Shown here in pieces: positions 51,273-61,400 of a stretch of 64,000 nt of DNA. Source of the DNA: Bacteroidota bacterium (lineage in GTDB: Bacteria; Bacteroidota; Rhodothermia; Balneolales; HLUCCA01); NCBI GenBank assembly GCA_020832235.1, contig JAFIEZ010000010.1, forward strand, positions 1-64,000. Direction: 5' to 3'. Position 1 is the stretch's first letter. The number at the start of each line of letters is the position of its first letter. The translations under genes and the position numbers were made by a program. The notes under the pieces were generated by a model. It saw only the letters and a program-made list of their open reading frames with translations, was not told where the DNA came from and searched no databases.

Positions 51273-52409
51273 TTACAAGAATATCCTGCTGAAAATATCT
51301 TCGTCCTCATCATATTTAGAATAGATTTGCTCTACATTTAAACGCTCATAAATATCCTTTATCAACGTCGGACAGTTTTCATTGATGGCAGCAATATAGT
51401 GTACGGTTGTTTCTCCAACATGATGTAAATCGGATTGAAGGGTTTTATCTATCCGAACATGATCGGCAACCATATTTTTCATTTCATCGCTAATAACAGC
51501 ACCGGTTGTAGGTGCTACAGATTGTAGTCTTGCTGCAACGTTAACGGTGCTTCCCCAAACATCGAAAGCAATCTTCTGAAACCCTACCACGCCCGCGATT
51601 ATGGGTCCGCAGTGGGCACCTACTCTAAGTTTCCACTCTACGTTGGGGTGTTTATTATTGTAGTAGGTCGTGAACTCCTGCATTTTCAACATAGCAGATA
51701 CAGATCTTAAGGGACCGTTCAACTCATTGGTATTAATACCGGAAACAGCAAAGTAACCGTCCCCAATGGTTTTAATTCGCTCCAGACCAAAAGCGCCTAT
51801 GATTTCATCAAAAGCGAAAAATATGCGATTCAGGTGTTCAATACTGTCAACAGGGCCAATTTTTTCACTAAGACCCGTAAAGTTTTTGAAATCAGCAAAA
51901 ATAACCACCACATCTTCATAATATTGTGGTGTAGGTCGTTTACCGTCGGAGAGTTCCTGGATGTAATTTTCCGGAAGGATGTTGCCAAGAATAGATTTCA
52001 TCTTGTTGCGTTCCGCATCAACCTCTTGTTTCAGACGTCTGATTTTTAAATGAGTTTCAATACGTGCAATGAGTTCAGGCTGTCTGAATGGCTTGCTGAT
52101 ATAATCTACGCCCCCGGCCTCGAAGCAGCGAACAATGCTCTGAACGTCTTTCATAGCCGACAAAAAGATTACAGGAACATCTTCCATATGTGGCATCTCT
52201 TTTAATGCTATTGTTGTTGAGAAGCCATCCCGATAAGGCATCTGGATGTCCATCAGAATAACGTCTGGTATAATAGTTTTTAAAAGCTCTAATGCCTCGT
52301 CACCGTTTGTTGCGGTGTGAATTTCATAATCAAACTTGCGCAGCCCAAGTTTGATGGTCATCAGGTTTTGAGGAAGGTCGTCAACTGCCAGAATAATTTC
52401 GCCGGCCAT
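51273..52409 (-). CDS. Response-regulator receiver domain fused to class III adenylate/guanylate cyclase
   Basis: REC: VILMDIQMPYRDGFSTTIALK; cyclase: VVIFADFKNFTGLSEK, RIKTIGDGYFAVSG, AFDVWGSTVNVAARLQS. Confidence 0.93.
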   Translation of the reverse strand: MAGEIILAVDDLPQNLMTIKLGLRKFDYEIHTATNGDEALELLKTIIPDVILMDIQMPYRDGFSTTIALKEMPHMEDVPVIFLSAMKDVQSIVRCFEAGGVDYISKPFRQPELIARIETHLKIRRLKQEVDAERNKMKSILGNILPENYIQELSDGKRPTPQYYEDVVVIFADFKNFTGLSEKIGPVDSIEHLNRIFFAFDEIIGAFGLERIKTIGDGYFAVSGINTNELNGPLRSVSAMLKMQEFTTYYNNKHPNVEWKLRVGAHCGPIIAGVVGFQKIAFDVWGSTVNVAARLQSVAPTTGAVISDEMKNMVADHVRIDKTLQSDLHHVGETTVHYIAAINENCPTLIKDIYERLNVEQIYSKYDEDEDIFSRIFL

Positions 52410-52470
52410 CAGATATAATAAAAGATGAATATTTATATAGATACCGTCGGATTCTAGTGAACATACATGA

Positions 52471-52507
52471 AAAAAAAAAGTCTGTACCGCAATAACGATA
52501 CAGACTT
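52471..52507 (-). terminator. Rho-independent terminator of mdh (minus strand)
   Basis: Minus strand: aagtctgtatcgttattgcggtacagactttttttttt. Confidence 0.9.
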
Positions 52508-52532
52508 ATAGAATTCTAATGTAAATAGGCAA

Positions 52533-53489
52533 TCAGCTATTTTGAATGCGCTGAAGATCTTCCAGTACTCCGCGAACGGCTGCGCACGAATTATCCATTA
52601 AGGCTTGTTCGTCAGCATCCAATTCAATCTCGATGATTTCCTTTATGCCGCCCTTTCCAAGTTTCACGGGAACGCCGGAGTAAAGTTCGTTTACACCAAA
52701 CTGACCGGTGAGGTAAGCTGCACAAGGGAAGATTCGATTTTGGTCAAGGGCTATAGCTTCTGCCATTTGTGCTGCAGCAGCACCAGGTGCAAACCAAGCC
52801 GATGTACCCATAAGGCCAACCAACTCACCACCACCAACTTTGGTACGCTCAATAATAGCGTCTAGTTTTTCTTTGCTGATGAGTTGTGTCACAGGGATAC
52901 CAGATACAGTGGTATACCGTGGAAGAGGAACCATGGTGTCACCATGACCGCCAAGAATAAGTGCCTGAATATCTTTTGGTGATACATTAAGTTCTTCCGC
53001 AAGGAAAGAGCGGTATCGGGCAGTGTCCAGAATACCTGCCATTCCCATTACTTTTTCCGCTGGTAAGCCCGAAGCCTTCCAGGCAACGTACGTCATTACA
53101 TCGAGTGGATTAGAAACGACAATAATAACGGTATCAGGAGAATATTTAACCAGATTCTGGGTTACGGTTTTAACAATATTGGCGTTGATACTGAGCAAAT
53201 CATCACGACTCATGCCCGGCTTTCTGGGAACGCCTGCAGTAATGATACAAATATCAGAATTTGCCGTATCAGCATAGTCTACGGTGCCTTTTACCCGGGT
53301 ATCAAATCCATGAATAGAAGCCGTTTGCCATTGATCAAGCGCACGGCCCTTGGAAGGGTAGAACGTTTTTTCTCCGTCTTTGCGCTCGATATCAACGAGT
53401 ACTACTTCATTTGCAAAGTCACGTTGAGCTACGGTCAGCGCGGCTGCAGAGCCTACGTTTCCACCGGCTCCAACTACAGTAATTTTCAT
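52533..53489 (-). CDS. mdh: Malate dehydrogenase
   Basis: MKITVVGAGGNVGSAAA, IITAGVPRKPGMSRDDLL, VVSNPLDVMTYVA, GHGDTMVPLPRYTTVSGIPV. Confidence 0.94.
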   Translation of the reverse strand: MKITVVGAGGNVGSAAALTVAQRDFANEVVLVDIERKDGEKTFYPSKGRALDQWQTASIHGFDTRVKGTVDYADTANSDICIITAGVPRKPGMSRDDLLSINANIVKTVTQNLVKYSPDTVIIVVSNPLDVMTYVAWKASGLPAEKVMGMAGILDTARYRSFLAEELNVSPKDIQALILGGHGDTMVPLPRYTTVSGIPVTQLISKEKLDAIIERTKVGGGELVGLMGTSAWFAPGAAAAQMAEAIALDQNRIFPCAAYLTGQFGVNELYSGVPVKLGKGGIKEIIEIELDADEQALMDNSCAAVRGVLEDLQRIQNS

Positions 53490-53518
53490 AATAATTGTGA
53501 TTTTAAGTGTTTCTAATA

Positions 53519-54403
53519 CTACGTATTTGTGAAGGTGTCACGGATATCCATTCCCCACATAAGTTTTTTCCGGAGGGTGTCAAAGTATGACTGCCCGGGT
53601 AGTGTAATTAAGTGTATGATAAAGTCAGAACGCCGGATGCGAACCTCCAATTCGGCACTGGAAATATCGCAAATTTCCCCGTCTTTTGAAAACGTAACGT
53701 CTTGATTTTCGGGTGATACCCGGATCGTAAGTTCATTGGATGCATCGAGAACCAGCGGCCTTGTAGTGAGAGTATGCGGGTTTATCGGGTTTAATATCAT
53801 GACATTGGTACCCGGAGTAATAATGGGGCCACCGCACGACATATTATAGGCTGTAGAACCTGTAGGACCAGCCACGATAATGCCATCTGACCAATACTTG
53901 TTTATGAATTCGCCGTTGTAAGATGCGGTTAGCGTTATCAACGACCCTTTATGCCCTTTCGAAAAAAGAAATTCGTTGAGTGCGTGATGTTTTTTACCAT
54001 CTTTCATAGTCGCCTCCAGCATAAACCGCTTGTCTACACGATAGTTTTGCTGTGAAGTGAACGCAAGGGCTTCTTCAAGACGGTCTTGTGGGATGTTCGC
54101 CAGAAAACCGAGTCGACCGCTATTTATTCCCAATACTGGTTTTTCGGTGCCCATCACCAGACGAGCCGTTCGTAACAGTGTACCGTCTCCGCCTATTGAA
54201 ATCACGGTATCGCAATGGGAAACCGCCTCCTCATCAGAATTAAAAAGAGTTATCTGATTGAGCTGACGTATATCGAGGTATTGCTCTAATTGTTTACTGG
54301 CCATTAATTCGCAAGTTGGGTGTTTCCCAAACCAGCTAACAACCCGCGAGAGTGTATCAGCAACGGGGTATCGTGATGTCAGTGCAATTACAGCGAATTT
54401 CAT
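53519..54403 (-). CDS. nadK: NAD kinase
   Basis: VISIGGDGTLLRTAR, GINSGRLGFLANI, DGIIVAGPTGSTAYNMSCGGPI. Confidence 0.95.
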   Translation of the reverse strand: MKFAVIALTSRYPVADTLSRVVSWFGKHPTCELMASKQLEQYLDIRQLNQITLFNSDEEAVSHCDTVISIGGDGTLLRTARLVMGTEKPVLGINSGRLGFLANIPQDRLEEALAFTSQQNYRVDKRFMLEATMKDGKKHHALNEFLFSKGHKGSLITLTASYNGEFINKYWSDGIIVAGPTGSTAYNMSCGGPIITPGTNVMILNPINPHTLTTRPLVLDASNELTIRVSPENQDVTFSKDGEICDISSAELEVRIRRSDFIIHLITLPGQSYFDTLRKKLMWGMDIRDTFTNT

Positions 54404-54406
54404 GGT

Positions 54407-55903
54407 TTACAGTTCCGTGTTCAGGCGTACATCCCTAAGGGAGAGCCACCAGCCATATTCGTTCACATTAAAATTCTCAATACGGTTATGAACAATGCCC
54501 ACCCGTGTCAGGGAGAAGCGCAGTAACTCATTTTCATCGAGTGGTCGACCTATGTATTGGTTTTTATAGTTGGCGTTGTAGCGAAGGTACCACGTAATCT
54601 CTCTGCTCACCACGCCGCTACGCACCATTGCAAGCGGGAACATAGGCTGAGCCAGTTGATGGCTGTTACGTGCAACAAATCCCTCGTAATTACTCAGGAA
54701 AAAAGAAATAGTTGGTCTTGGCTGACTGTCGTCAGAAAAGCGTAGCCGTATAGTGCTGTACACATCCGGTGGTGCTACCAGTCCACGTCTTATTTCAGAC
54801 AACCCCAGATGCGATAAGCGTGCAACGAGTGTATCGGCAGGAAGCGCATTTAAAATAGAGCCTGCTTCGTCTGCTGTGAGATTCATTCTGCTTGCGGTAT
54901 TATGAAAAAGTGAGAGGTAATCGTTGCCCTCAACCGAAAACAAATTAAACTCAGGTAAGATGTCGGTGTTAAGTGATCCATCTTTCCTCAGGGCCGTCAT
55001 TCTTGCCAGGGGCGAGAGGTTTGGAGCAATATCCACCAAATTCCGACGCATTGCGTTCAGTATGGTAGTTTCACTGTCATAACGGCGTACTTCAACGCGT
55101 GCAGGATACGACTCTGCATTCGCAAGCCAGTACGATGGATGGTATTCTAAAACGAACAAGGTGTCGGCCCGACGGTCTGCCAATGCGAATGGACCACTAC
55201 CTACAGGGTTTGTTCCCAACTGCGAAGTAAGCTCACGGGGTGTTATCGATGCCAGGGGAGAGGTCAGAAGTTTAGTAAACTCCGGAGTAACCTCGGTAAG
55301 GAAAAATCGAACCGTTCGCTCATTAATGATTTCGATGCCCTGAATACCCGACATAGAGCGTTGTTCGGGGATTTGGAGTTCTCGCTGCTCCCTCACAAAG
55401 ACTTCCATCCCCTGAATAATCGGGCTGAATAAATTTGCAGCCTGGGCGGGCACACTGGCCAATGCCATTCGTTCGAAGGCGGCTTTTACATCTGCAGCTA
55501 CAACAAACCGACCCTTGCCGTCGATGAACCTCGGAGAGTCGCGAAATGCAGCTTCAGGATTGAGGTGAAATGTGTAGACGAGCGAATCATCGCTTACGGT
55601 CCACCGCTGCGCCAGAACAGGTACTACTTCCCCATCAGCATTCAGGCCCGTAAGACCCTGATACATTAATCCTATCAATCTTTTCCCGGCATTGGTTTCG
55701 GCAAAGAGCGGGTCGAGTCCAAAAATGGCTTCGGTCTCACCTATTCTTAGCAGCGTTTGCTGTGGTCGCGGTTGTTCAGTTTGTACACCATCCTGATGAC
55801 TGAAGCGGGTAGCAGGTCGGTCTACAACAGTAATTTCGGCTGATGAACATGCCGTTATCACAAATGTCAGTGCCAGAATTAGTGATGTTGGAAAATTTCG
55901 CAT
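54407..55903 (-). CDS. ABC-type peptide/dipeptide substrate-binding lipoprotein (SBP_bac_5)
   Basis: Lipobox FVITACSS; GLMYQGLTGLNADGEVVPVLAQRWTVSDDSLVYTFHLNPEAAFRD. Confidence 0.85.
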   Translation of the reverse strand: MRNFPTSLILALTFVITACSSAEITVVDRPATRFSHQDGVQTEQPRPQQTLLRIGETEAIFGLDPLFAETNAGKRLIGLMYQGLTGLNADGEVVPVLAQRWTVSDDSLVYTFHLNPEAAFRDSPRFIDGKGRFVVAADVKAAFERMALASVPAQAANLFSPIIQGMEVFVREQRELQIPEQRSMSGIQGIEIINERTVRFFLTEVTPEFTKLLTSPLASITPRELTSQLGTNPVGSGPFALADRRADTLFVLEYHPSYWLANAESYPARVEVRRYDSETTILNAMRRNLVDIAPNLSPLARMTALRKDGSLNTDILPEFNLFSVEGNDYLSLFHNTASRMNLTADEAGSILNALPADTLVARLSHLGLSEIRRGLVAPPDVYSTIRLRFSDDSQPRPTISFFLSNYEGFVARNSHQLAQPMFPLAMVRSGVVSREITWYLRYNANYKNQYIGRPLDENELLRFSLTRVGIVHNRIENFNVNEYGWWLSLRDVRLNTEL

Positions 55904-56018
55904 ATTGCTGATTGTAGCTTCTTTTAGTTAGAATAAATGAATACTGGTTGAAAGCTGTGCTATATACACTACACATAAATCGAGGTTAATACACGAAGAA
56001 AAAGTACGCAGAATACAA

Positions 56019-57203
56019 TTATTTGGTTCCTTTCAGACCTTTTAGTCCACGTGCGGCTTTTTCGCTGAGCAGGTTGGTCTCGTAACTCCGCACCCTACCA
56101 GCATACATGCGGTGGCGGTCAAGGGCTATCTGTATAAGTTTCTCGAGTAAGTCTGCAAATGGAACACCGCTTTCACTCCAAAGATAGAACGAAAACGAAC
56201 CGGGAATGGTGTTGATTTCATTGAAAAAAACCTCATTGGTTTCACTGTTTACCAGAAAGTCTAGTCGAACCAGGCCGGAACATTGCAAGGCTTTAAAAAT
56301 TCCGGTAGAGAGCTGCTGTATTTCGGCAGTTTGTGCATCGGTCAAAGGAGCCGGAATAATACGTTCCGCCGAGGCCATTCCTTTACCCGTATCGCCCCGT
56401 TGATATTTGTCTTTAAAGCTGAGGAATTCCTCGCTGCCTACCGGCTGCTCCAGCACACTGGCCTGACAGTCTTCCGGGGTACCCAGTACCGAACAGTTGA
56501 TTTCCTTAAGCGGCTGTACGCCTTTTTCAACAAGAATATGGTGGTCGTACCGAAATGCGGTTTCCACAGATAGGCTCAGCGATGCCTCATCAGTTGCTCG
56601 GGAAACTCCTATACTGCTACCCAGACTCACAGGCTTAACATACACCGGGAATCCCATTGCCGCGATTTGGGCTATAATTTCTTCTCTACGATTCACCCAC
56701 TCACGTTCGTAAAAACAAACATCAGGCACCACGGGGAACCCGTTAGCGCTGCACAATTGCTTGGCCAGATGTTTATCCATCCCAATGGCCGATCCTGCTA
56801 CTCCCGATCCGGCATACGGCAGTCCGAACATTTCACAAACCCCTTGAAATGCTCCATTCTCCCCATCTGCCCCGTGAAATGCCGGCAAAACGACATCAAA
56901 GGTATGACGTTTGGGCTTGCTGAAAAAGGATGTTCCGGCGGTCTCCAAAAGGATTGTCTTTCCGGTTTCGTTACGGGAAAAGGTACAGGGAACAGCCATT
57001 TTCTCGAGCTGATTTAAGTCTTTATACTGCTCAAGTTCCTTTAATACAGCTCCCGTAAACCATTTTCCTGATTTACTGATATACATAGGCAGCACGTTGT
57101 GCCGCTCCGACAATGCCGACATGGCCTGCATGGCGGTTAACACGGAAACTTCGTGTTCGGGCGATGCACCGCCAAAAGCTACAAGTATGGTTTTGTTCAA
57201 CAT
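56019..57203 (-). CDS. ddl: D-alanine--D-alanine ligase
   Basis: VAFGGASPEHEVSVLTA, AFHGADGENGAFQGVCEMFGLPYAGSGVAGSAIGMDKHLAKQL, VKPVSLGSSIGVSRA, FFNEINTIPG. Likely start at 57203. Confidence 0.95.
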   Translation of the reverse strand: MLNKTILVAFGGASPEHEVSVLTAMQAMSALSERHNVLPMYISKSGKWFTGAVLKELEQYKDLNQLEKMAVPCTFSRNETGKTILLETAGTSFFSKPKRHTFDVVLPAFHGADGENGAFQGVCEMFGLPYAGSGVAGSAIGMDKHLAKQLCSANGFPVVPDVCFYEREWVNRREEIIAQIAAMGFPVYVKPVSLGSSIGVSRATDEASLSLSVETAFRYDHHILVEKGVQPLKEINCSVLGTPEDCQASVLEQPVGSEEFLSFKDKYQRGDTGKGMASAERIIPAPLTDAQTAEIQQLSTGIFKALQCSGLVRLDFLVNSETNEVFFNEINTIPGSFSFYLWSESGVPFADLLEKLIQIALDRHRMYAGRVRSYETNLLSEKAARGLKGLKGTK

Positions 57204-57335
57204 AGATGCATTGGGTTGAAGGTTATGGCAGGAAGATACTGAATTTTGTACCACAGCGTGATTTGTTTTCCTGCTCTCATCAGCCTACTTTTCGGATTCA
57301 TTGATTCATCTTTAAACGAATGTAGCCCTATACTT

Positions 57336-58493
57336 ATGCGATTTCGAAATATTATTTACCAGTTATTGGCGGTTTTAGTGATTACCGGCTCGGTTGTCGG
57401 TATTATTGTTTACGTGGGTTTGTCGGACCAATTGCACGAAGATGAACTCGTGCGGGGGGTGCGTTATGTGAGCTATGAACTGGACGGGCCCTTTCGCCTC
57501 GACCTCATCGAAATCGATACCCGCCGTGCCGATGTAGGTATTGTGGCCTGGAGGTCGGGTGGACTCGTTCAGACCTCTGCGCAGATGGATGATGCCCGTT
57601 TGCAAGGCCGTGAGGTTATTGCCGGAATCAATGCCGATTTTTACAGTTTTCAATCGACCTTGCCTATTGGTTCGCAAGTTACCGACGGACAATGGGTGTA
57701 CGGAGTGAGCAGCCGGCGTTCACATGTTTTGGTGGATGCCGATGGGAAGGTACTCTTTGATGCCGTATCATTTACGGGCAGCGTCGTTTCTGCGGATGGA
57801 AGCCGTGCAGCCATCACCGGTGTAAACCGGCACAGAGCCAACGATCAGGTGATGTTTTACAATACGTATTTCCCAGCCGGACAGTCCAGAAGCGATAGTA
57901 CCGGAGTTGAGCTGGCTGTAGAGCCGATGCGTGGTGAGCAGTGGTTGGCCGGAAATCCGGTGAGGGTTCGTGTTATTGCCCGATCAGATGGCTACATCCA
58001 TGAGGCGGTCACCTACGTTTTGAGCGCCGGTGAAGAGCATACCGACTTTTCGTTTTACAACGCCTTGCAGCCGGGTGATGAATTAACCCTTATGCTTGGG
58101 ATAAACGATGGGGCTTATTCCAATATCACGCAGATTATTGGGGGAGGGGGGCGCATTTTGAGGGATGGAAGTGATGCCACGGAAGAAAATACACCACTCG
58201 AGGGAATCGGTGAGGCGTTCCTGCAAAATCGTCATCCTCGAACGTTTGTGGCCACCAGTGAGGATGGGGGCCGAATCTGGCTGGGTACTGTGGATGGACG
58301 GCAAGTCTCCAGTGTAGGGATGAATTTCCCTGAAATGGCATCGTTTCTGTTTCAAATCGGCGCCTGGGATGCGGTTAACCTCGACGGAGGAGGGTCCACT
58401 ACCATGGTGGTGGGATCGCAGGTAGTGAACCGTCCCTCAGATGCAAACGGAGAGCGTGCTGTATCGAACATCCTGTTTGTTGAACAGAACTGA
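57336..58493 (+). CDS. Phosphodiester glycosidase (NAGPA-domain) family exported protein
   Basis: AGINADFYSFQS, RHPRTFVATSEDGGRIWLGTVDGRQ, WDAVNLDGGGSTTMVV, NGERAVSNILFV. Likely start ATG 57336 with N-terminal TM. Confidence 0.87.
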   Translation: MRFRNIIYQLLAVLVITGSVVGIIVYVGLSDQLHEDELVRGVRYVSYELDGPFRLDLIEIDTRRADVGIVAWRSGGLVQTSAQMDDARLQGREVIAGINADFYSFQSTLPIGSQVTDGQWVYGVSSRRSHVLVDADGKVLFDAVSFTGSVVSADGSRAAITGVNRHRANDQVMFYNTYFPAGQSRSDSTGVELAVEPMRGEQWLAGNPVRVRVIARSDGYIHEAVTYVLSAGEEHTDFSFYNALQPGDELTLMLGINDGAYSNITQIIGGGGRILRDGSDATEENTPLEGIGEAFLQNRHPRTFVATSEDGGRIWLGTVDGRQVSSVGMNFPEMASFLFQIGAWDAVNLDGGGSTTMVVGSQVVNRPSDANGERAVSNILFVEQN

Positions 58494-58550
58494 TGACAGC
58501 GATGGTTTTGGATTTTCGTCGTTTTTACGGATTACTTCGGATTTGAAAAC

Positions 58551-58606
58551 GTGTCGGTTATCGCGCTCTTTGATGCTGATTGTCGGTAGCTTCGCTGGCG
58601 GACAAT
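58551..58606. repeat. Degenerate echo(es) of the ilvD 3'-terminal sequence
   Basis: gtgtcggttatcgcgctctttgatgctgat (58551-58580) vs ilvD end gcgtcggttatcgcgccctccgaggctgac (58653-58682): 24/30 by hand. The minus strand encodes SASKSAITDTF vs [12 protein letters not shown] weaker second echo, SASEATD, follows at about 58583-58606. Confidence 0.6.
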
Positions 58607-58645
58607 GATTATAAACGCATTGGCTCTACGCTTTTACATGCTTGT

Positions 58646-60319
58646 TTAGAATGCGTCGGTTATCGCGCCCTCCGAGGCTGACTTCACGTGGTCTGCATAC
58701 TTGGCAAGTACCCCTCTTTTCGGACGCTCCGGTGCAGTCCAGCTTGTTTTCCGGCGCGCCAGTTCATCCTCGCTCACATCCATACTGATGGTCCTGTTTT
58801 CGGCATCGATGGTGATGGTATCGCCGTCGTGCACCATCGCGATGGGACCGCCCACGGCGGCTTCCGGCGTTACATGCCCTACAACGAAGCCATGAGAACC
58901 GCCCGAAAATCGACCATCGGTGATAAGGGCTACATCCTTTCCGAGACCTTTGCCCATAATTGCGGAGGTTGGAGAGAGCATTTCGCGCATGCCCGGTCCG
59001 CCCACAGGACCTTCATAGCGGATTACCAGTACATCGCCTTTGGTTACGTTTCCATCCAGAATGGCGTGAAGGGCATCTTCTTCCGAGCCAAATACTTTGG
59101 CCGTACCCGTGAACGAAAGACCTTCTTTTCCACTGATTTTAGCCACAGCCCCGCCGGGTGCCAGATTTCCATGTAGCACAACCAGGTGAGAGTCTTTTTT
59201 AATTGGATTATCGAAACCGCGCACAATATCCTGACCTTCCGGATAAGGGGTTACATCGGCCAGGTTTTCTGCCACGGTTTTTCCGGTAACGGTGAGGCAG
59301 TCGCCATGAAGCAGACCCTTGTCGAGCAGCATTTTCATGAGCGGCTGAATCCCGCCGATTTCAATAAGCTCCGACATGAGGTATTTACCACTGGGTTTAA
59401 CATCGGCCAGAACCGGTGTTTTCTCACCAATACGGGTGAAATCGCTCAGGCTGAGTTCAATACCCGCGCTGTGGGCAATGGCCAGTAGGTGCAGCACGGC
59501 ATTGGTTGACCCACCGATGGCGATGACTACCGTGATGGCATTTTCGAATGATTTTTTCGAGAGAATATCGGAGGGGAGGATGTTTTTTTCGATGAGATTG
59601 AGCACGGCTTTTCCGGCTTTGTCGCAGTCTTCCTTTTTGTTGTCGGAGATCGCCTCTTGTGCAGAGCTGTTGGGCAGACTGAGTCCGAGCGCTTCGATGG
59701 CCGATGCCATGGTGTTGGCGGTGTACATACCTCCGCAGGATCCGGGACCCGGAATGGCTGTCGACTCTACTTCATGCAGTTCTTCGTCGGTGATGTCGCC
59801 TTTTGCATGAGCTCCAACAGCTTCAAAAACAGAGACAATGTCGCGGCGATGAGCTCCGGGTTGAATGGTACCACCGTAGATAAAAACAGAAGGACGGTTC
59901 AGTCGTACCATGGCCATAACGCAGCCGGGCATGTTTTTATCGCATCCACCAATGGTAATGAGTCCGTCAAATCCTTGTCCGGCCGTAACGGCTTCGATGG
60001 AGTCGCAGATAACTTCACGCGATACCAGCGAATATCGCATCCCCTGAGTGCCCATCGATATACCGTCAGACACGGCAATCGTGTTAAAAACGACGCCTTT
60101 GCCGCCGGCGTCGTTTACCGAACGTGCGGCTTCATCCGCCAGAATATTAATGTGCATGTTGCATGGTGTAACCATGCTCCAGGTGGAGGCGATGCCAATT
60201 TGTGGTTTCTTGAAGTCCTGATCGCCAAAGCCTACGGCTCGTAACATGGCCCGGCTCGGGGCGCGATCGGGTCCGTCAACAACAACGGAGGAGTGGCGGC
60301 GAAGGTGTTCTTTCGACAT
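58646..60319 (-). CDS. ilvD: Dihydroxy-acid dehydratase
   Basis: [87 protein letters not shown]. Confidence 0.97.
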   Translation of the reverse strand: MSKEHLRRHSSVVVDGPDRAPSRAMLRAVGFGDQDFKKPQIGIASTWSMVTPCNMHINILADEAARSVNDAGGKGVVFNTIAVSDGISMGTQGMRYSLVSREVICDSIEAVTAGQGFDGLITIGGCDKNMPGCVMAMVRLNRPSVFIYGGTIQPGAHRRDIVSVFEAVGAHAKGDITDEELHEVESTAIPGPGSCGGMYTANTMASAIEALGLSLPNSSAQEAISDNKKEDCDKAGKAVLNLIEKNILPSDILSKKSFENAITVVIAIGGSTNAVLHLLAIAHSAGIELSLSDFTRIGEKTPVLADVKPSGKYLMSELIEIGGIQPLMKMLLDKGLLHGDCLTVTGKTVAENLADVTPYPEGQDIVRGFDNPIKKDSHLVVLHGNLAPGGAVAKISGKEGLSFTGTAKVFGSEEDALHAILDGNVTKGDVLVIRYEGPVGGPGMREMLSPTSAIMGKGLGKDVALITDGRFSGGSHGFVVGHVTPEAAVGGPIAMVHDGDTITIDAENRTISMDVSEDELARRKTSWTAPERPKRGVLAKYADHVKSASEGAITDAF

Positions 60320-60407
60320 AACTGATCCCTAACGATAGATGATTACTGATTTTTTGTTCGTATGAATATGGGGGTTTAGCTAAAGAAAGTCCATACAAGC
60401 TGTAACT

Positions 60408-61226
60408 TTAGCTGGTTTTAAAACGCCTGATTACCGGTGAAATACGTCGAACGACCCGCGAGACTAACCAAGGGAAGAGTCGTTTCATAAGTACGGCGAA
60501 AATTTCGATGCCTCCTACATAAAACTCTTCTCGTCGGGCGGCTACTTTTTTGAGCATTTTTTTTGAAAACACCTCCGGCATCATGCCTTTAGCCTGCGAA
60601 GCGTCGAGGGTGGCATGCTTGCTTCCATCCGCTTTGAAGGCGTTGATGGAAACCTCGGTTTTGATATAGCCCGGACAAACCAGGGTTACATGGATACCCA
60701 GCTGGTGGATTTCAGCGCGGAGGGCGTCGAAGTAGCCGTGCAAGGCATGTTTGGTTGAGCAATAGGTTGATCGCATCGGTACACTCATCTTGCCCAAAAC
60801 ACTGCTCATCACTACGATGTGTCCGCTTCTGTTTTTCATCATGTGCGGAAGCACGGCGCGGGTAAGTTCTACGGTGCCAAAGTAGTTGATATCGAACAGA
60901 CGTTTCTCAATATCCAGGTTGGTGTCGTGCACGAAGGCTCTTTGCGAAATACCGGCATTGTTGATGAGTATGTCGAGTCGACCTTTCCAGTCGATTGCCG
61001 TACGAGCCGCATCGTGCAACTTCTCGTGCATCCCTACATCCAGAGGAAGAACGAGCATGCGATTGGCATCGGCGCCGTTTTCGCTGAAAACGCGTTGGAG
61101 TTCGGCCTCCCTTCGTGCGGAAATAATTATGTTTGCCCCTTGAGCGATAAGGTCTGCCACGAGTGCCTCGCCAATGCCGGAGGAGGCGCCTGTTATCCAG
61201 ATGGTTTTATTCTGATAGTAATTCAT
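60408..61226 (-). CDS. Short-chain dehydrogenase/reductase (SDR) family protein
   Basis: WITGASSGIGEALVADLIAQGA, LINNAGISQRA, SSVLGKMSVPMRSTYCSTKHALHGYFDALRAE. Confidence 0.93.
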   Translation of the reverse strand: MNYYQNKTIWITGASSGIGEALVADLIAQGANIIISARREAELQRVFSENGADANRMLVLPLDVGMHEKLHDAARTAIDWKGRLDILINNAGISQRAFVHDTNLDIEKRLFDINYFGTVELTRAVLPHMMKNRSGHIVVMSSVLGKMSVPMRSTYCSTKHALHGYFDALRAEIHQLGIHVTLVCPGYIKTEVSINAFKADGSKHATLDASQAKGMMPEVFSKKMLKKVAARREEFYVGGIEIFAVLMKRLFPWLVSRVVRRISPVIRRFKTS

Positions 61227-61400
61227 TGGGTGCGATCGATTCTATTTTAGAATGGAAAGGTAAGTCAATTTTCAGGAGGGATTCCAATAAAATGTAGTCC
61301 ATATCCCTGTAGATTGAAGGGAATTTCATCTGCAGATACGACGTTTCGCAGTTAATATGCTATCTTTCATAGAATAATTTGCGATTAACCGTTACCGTTT

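Noticed and set aside
59657-60244. 195-aa plus-strand ORF
   Set aside because: Antisense to ilvD, no coherent protein motifs; a shadow ORF.
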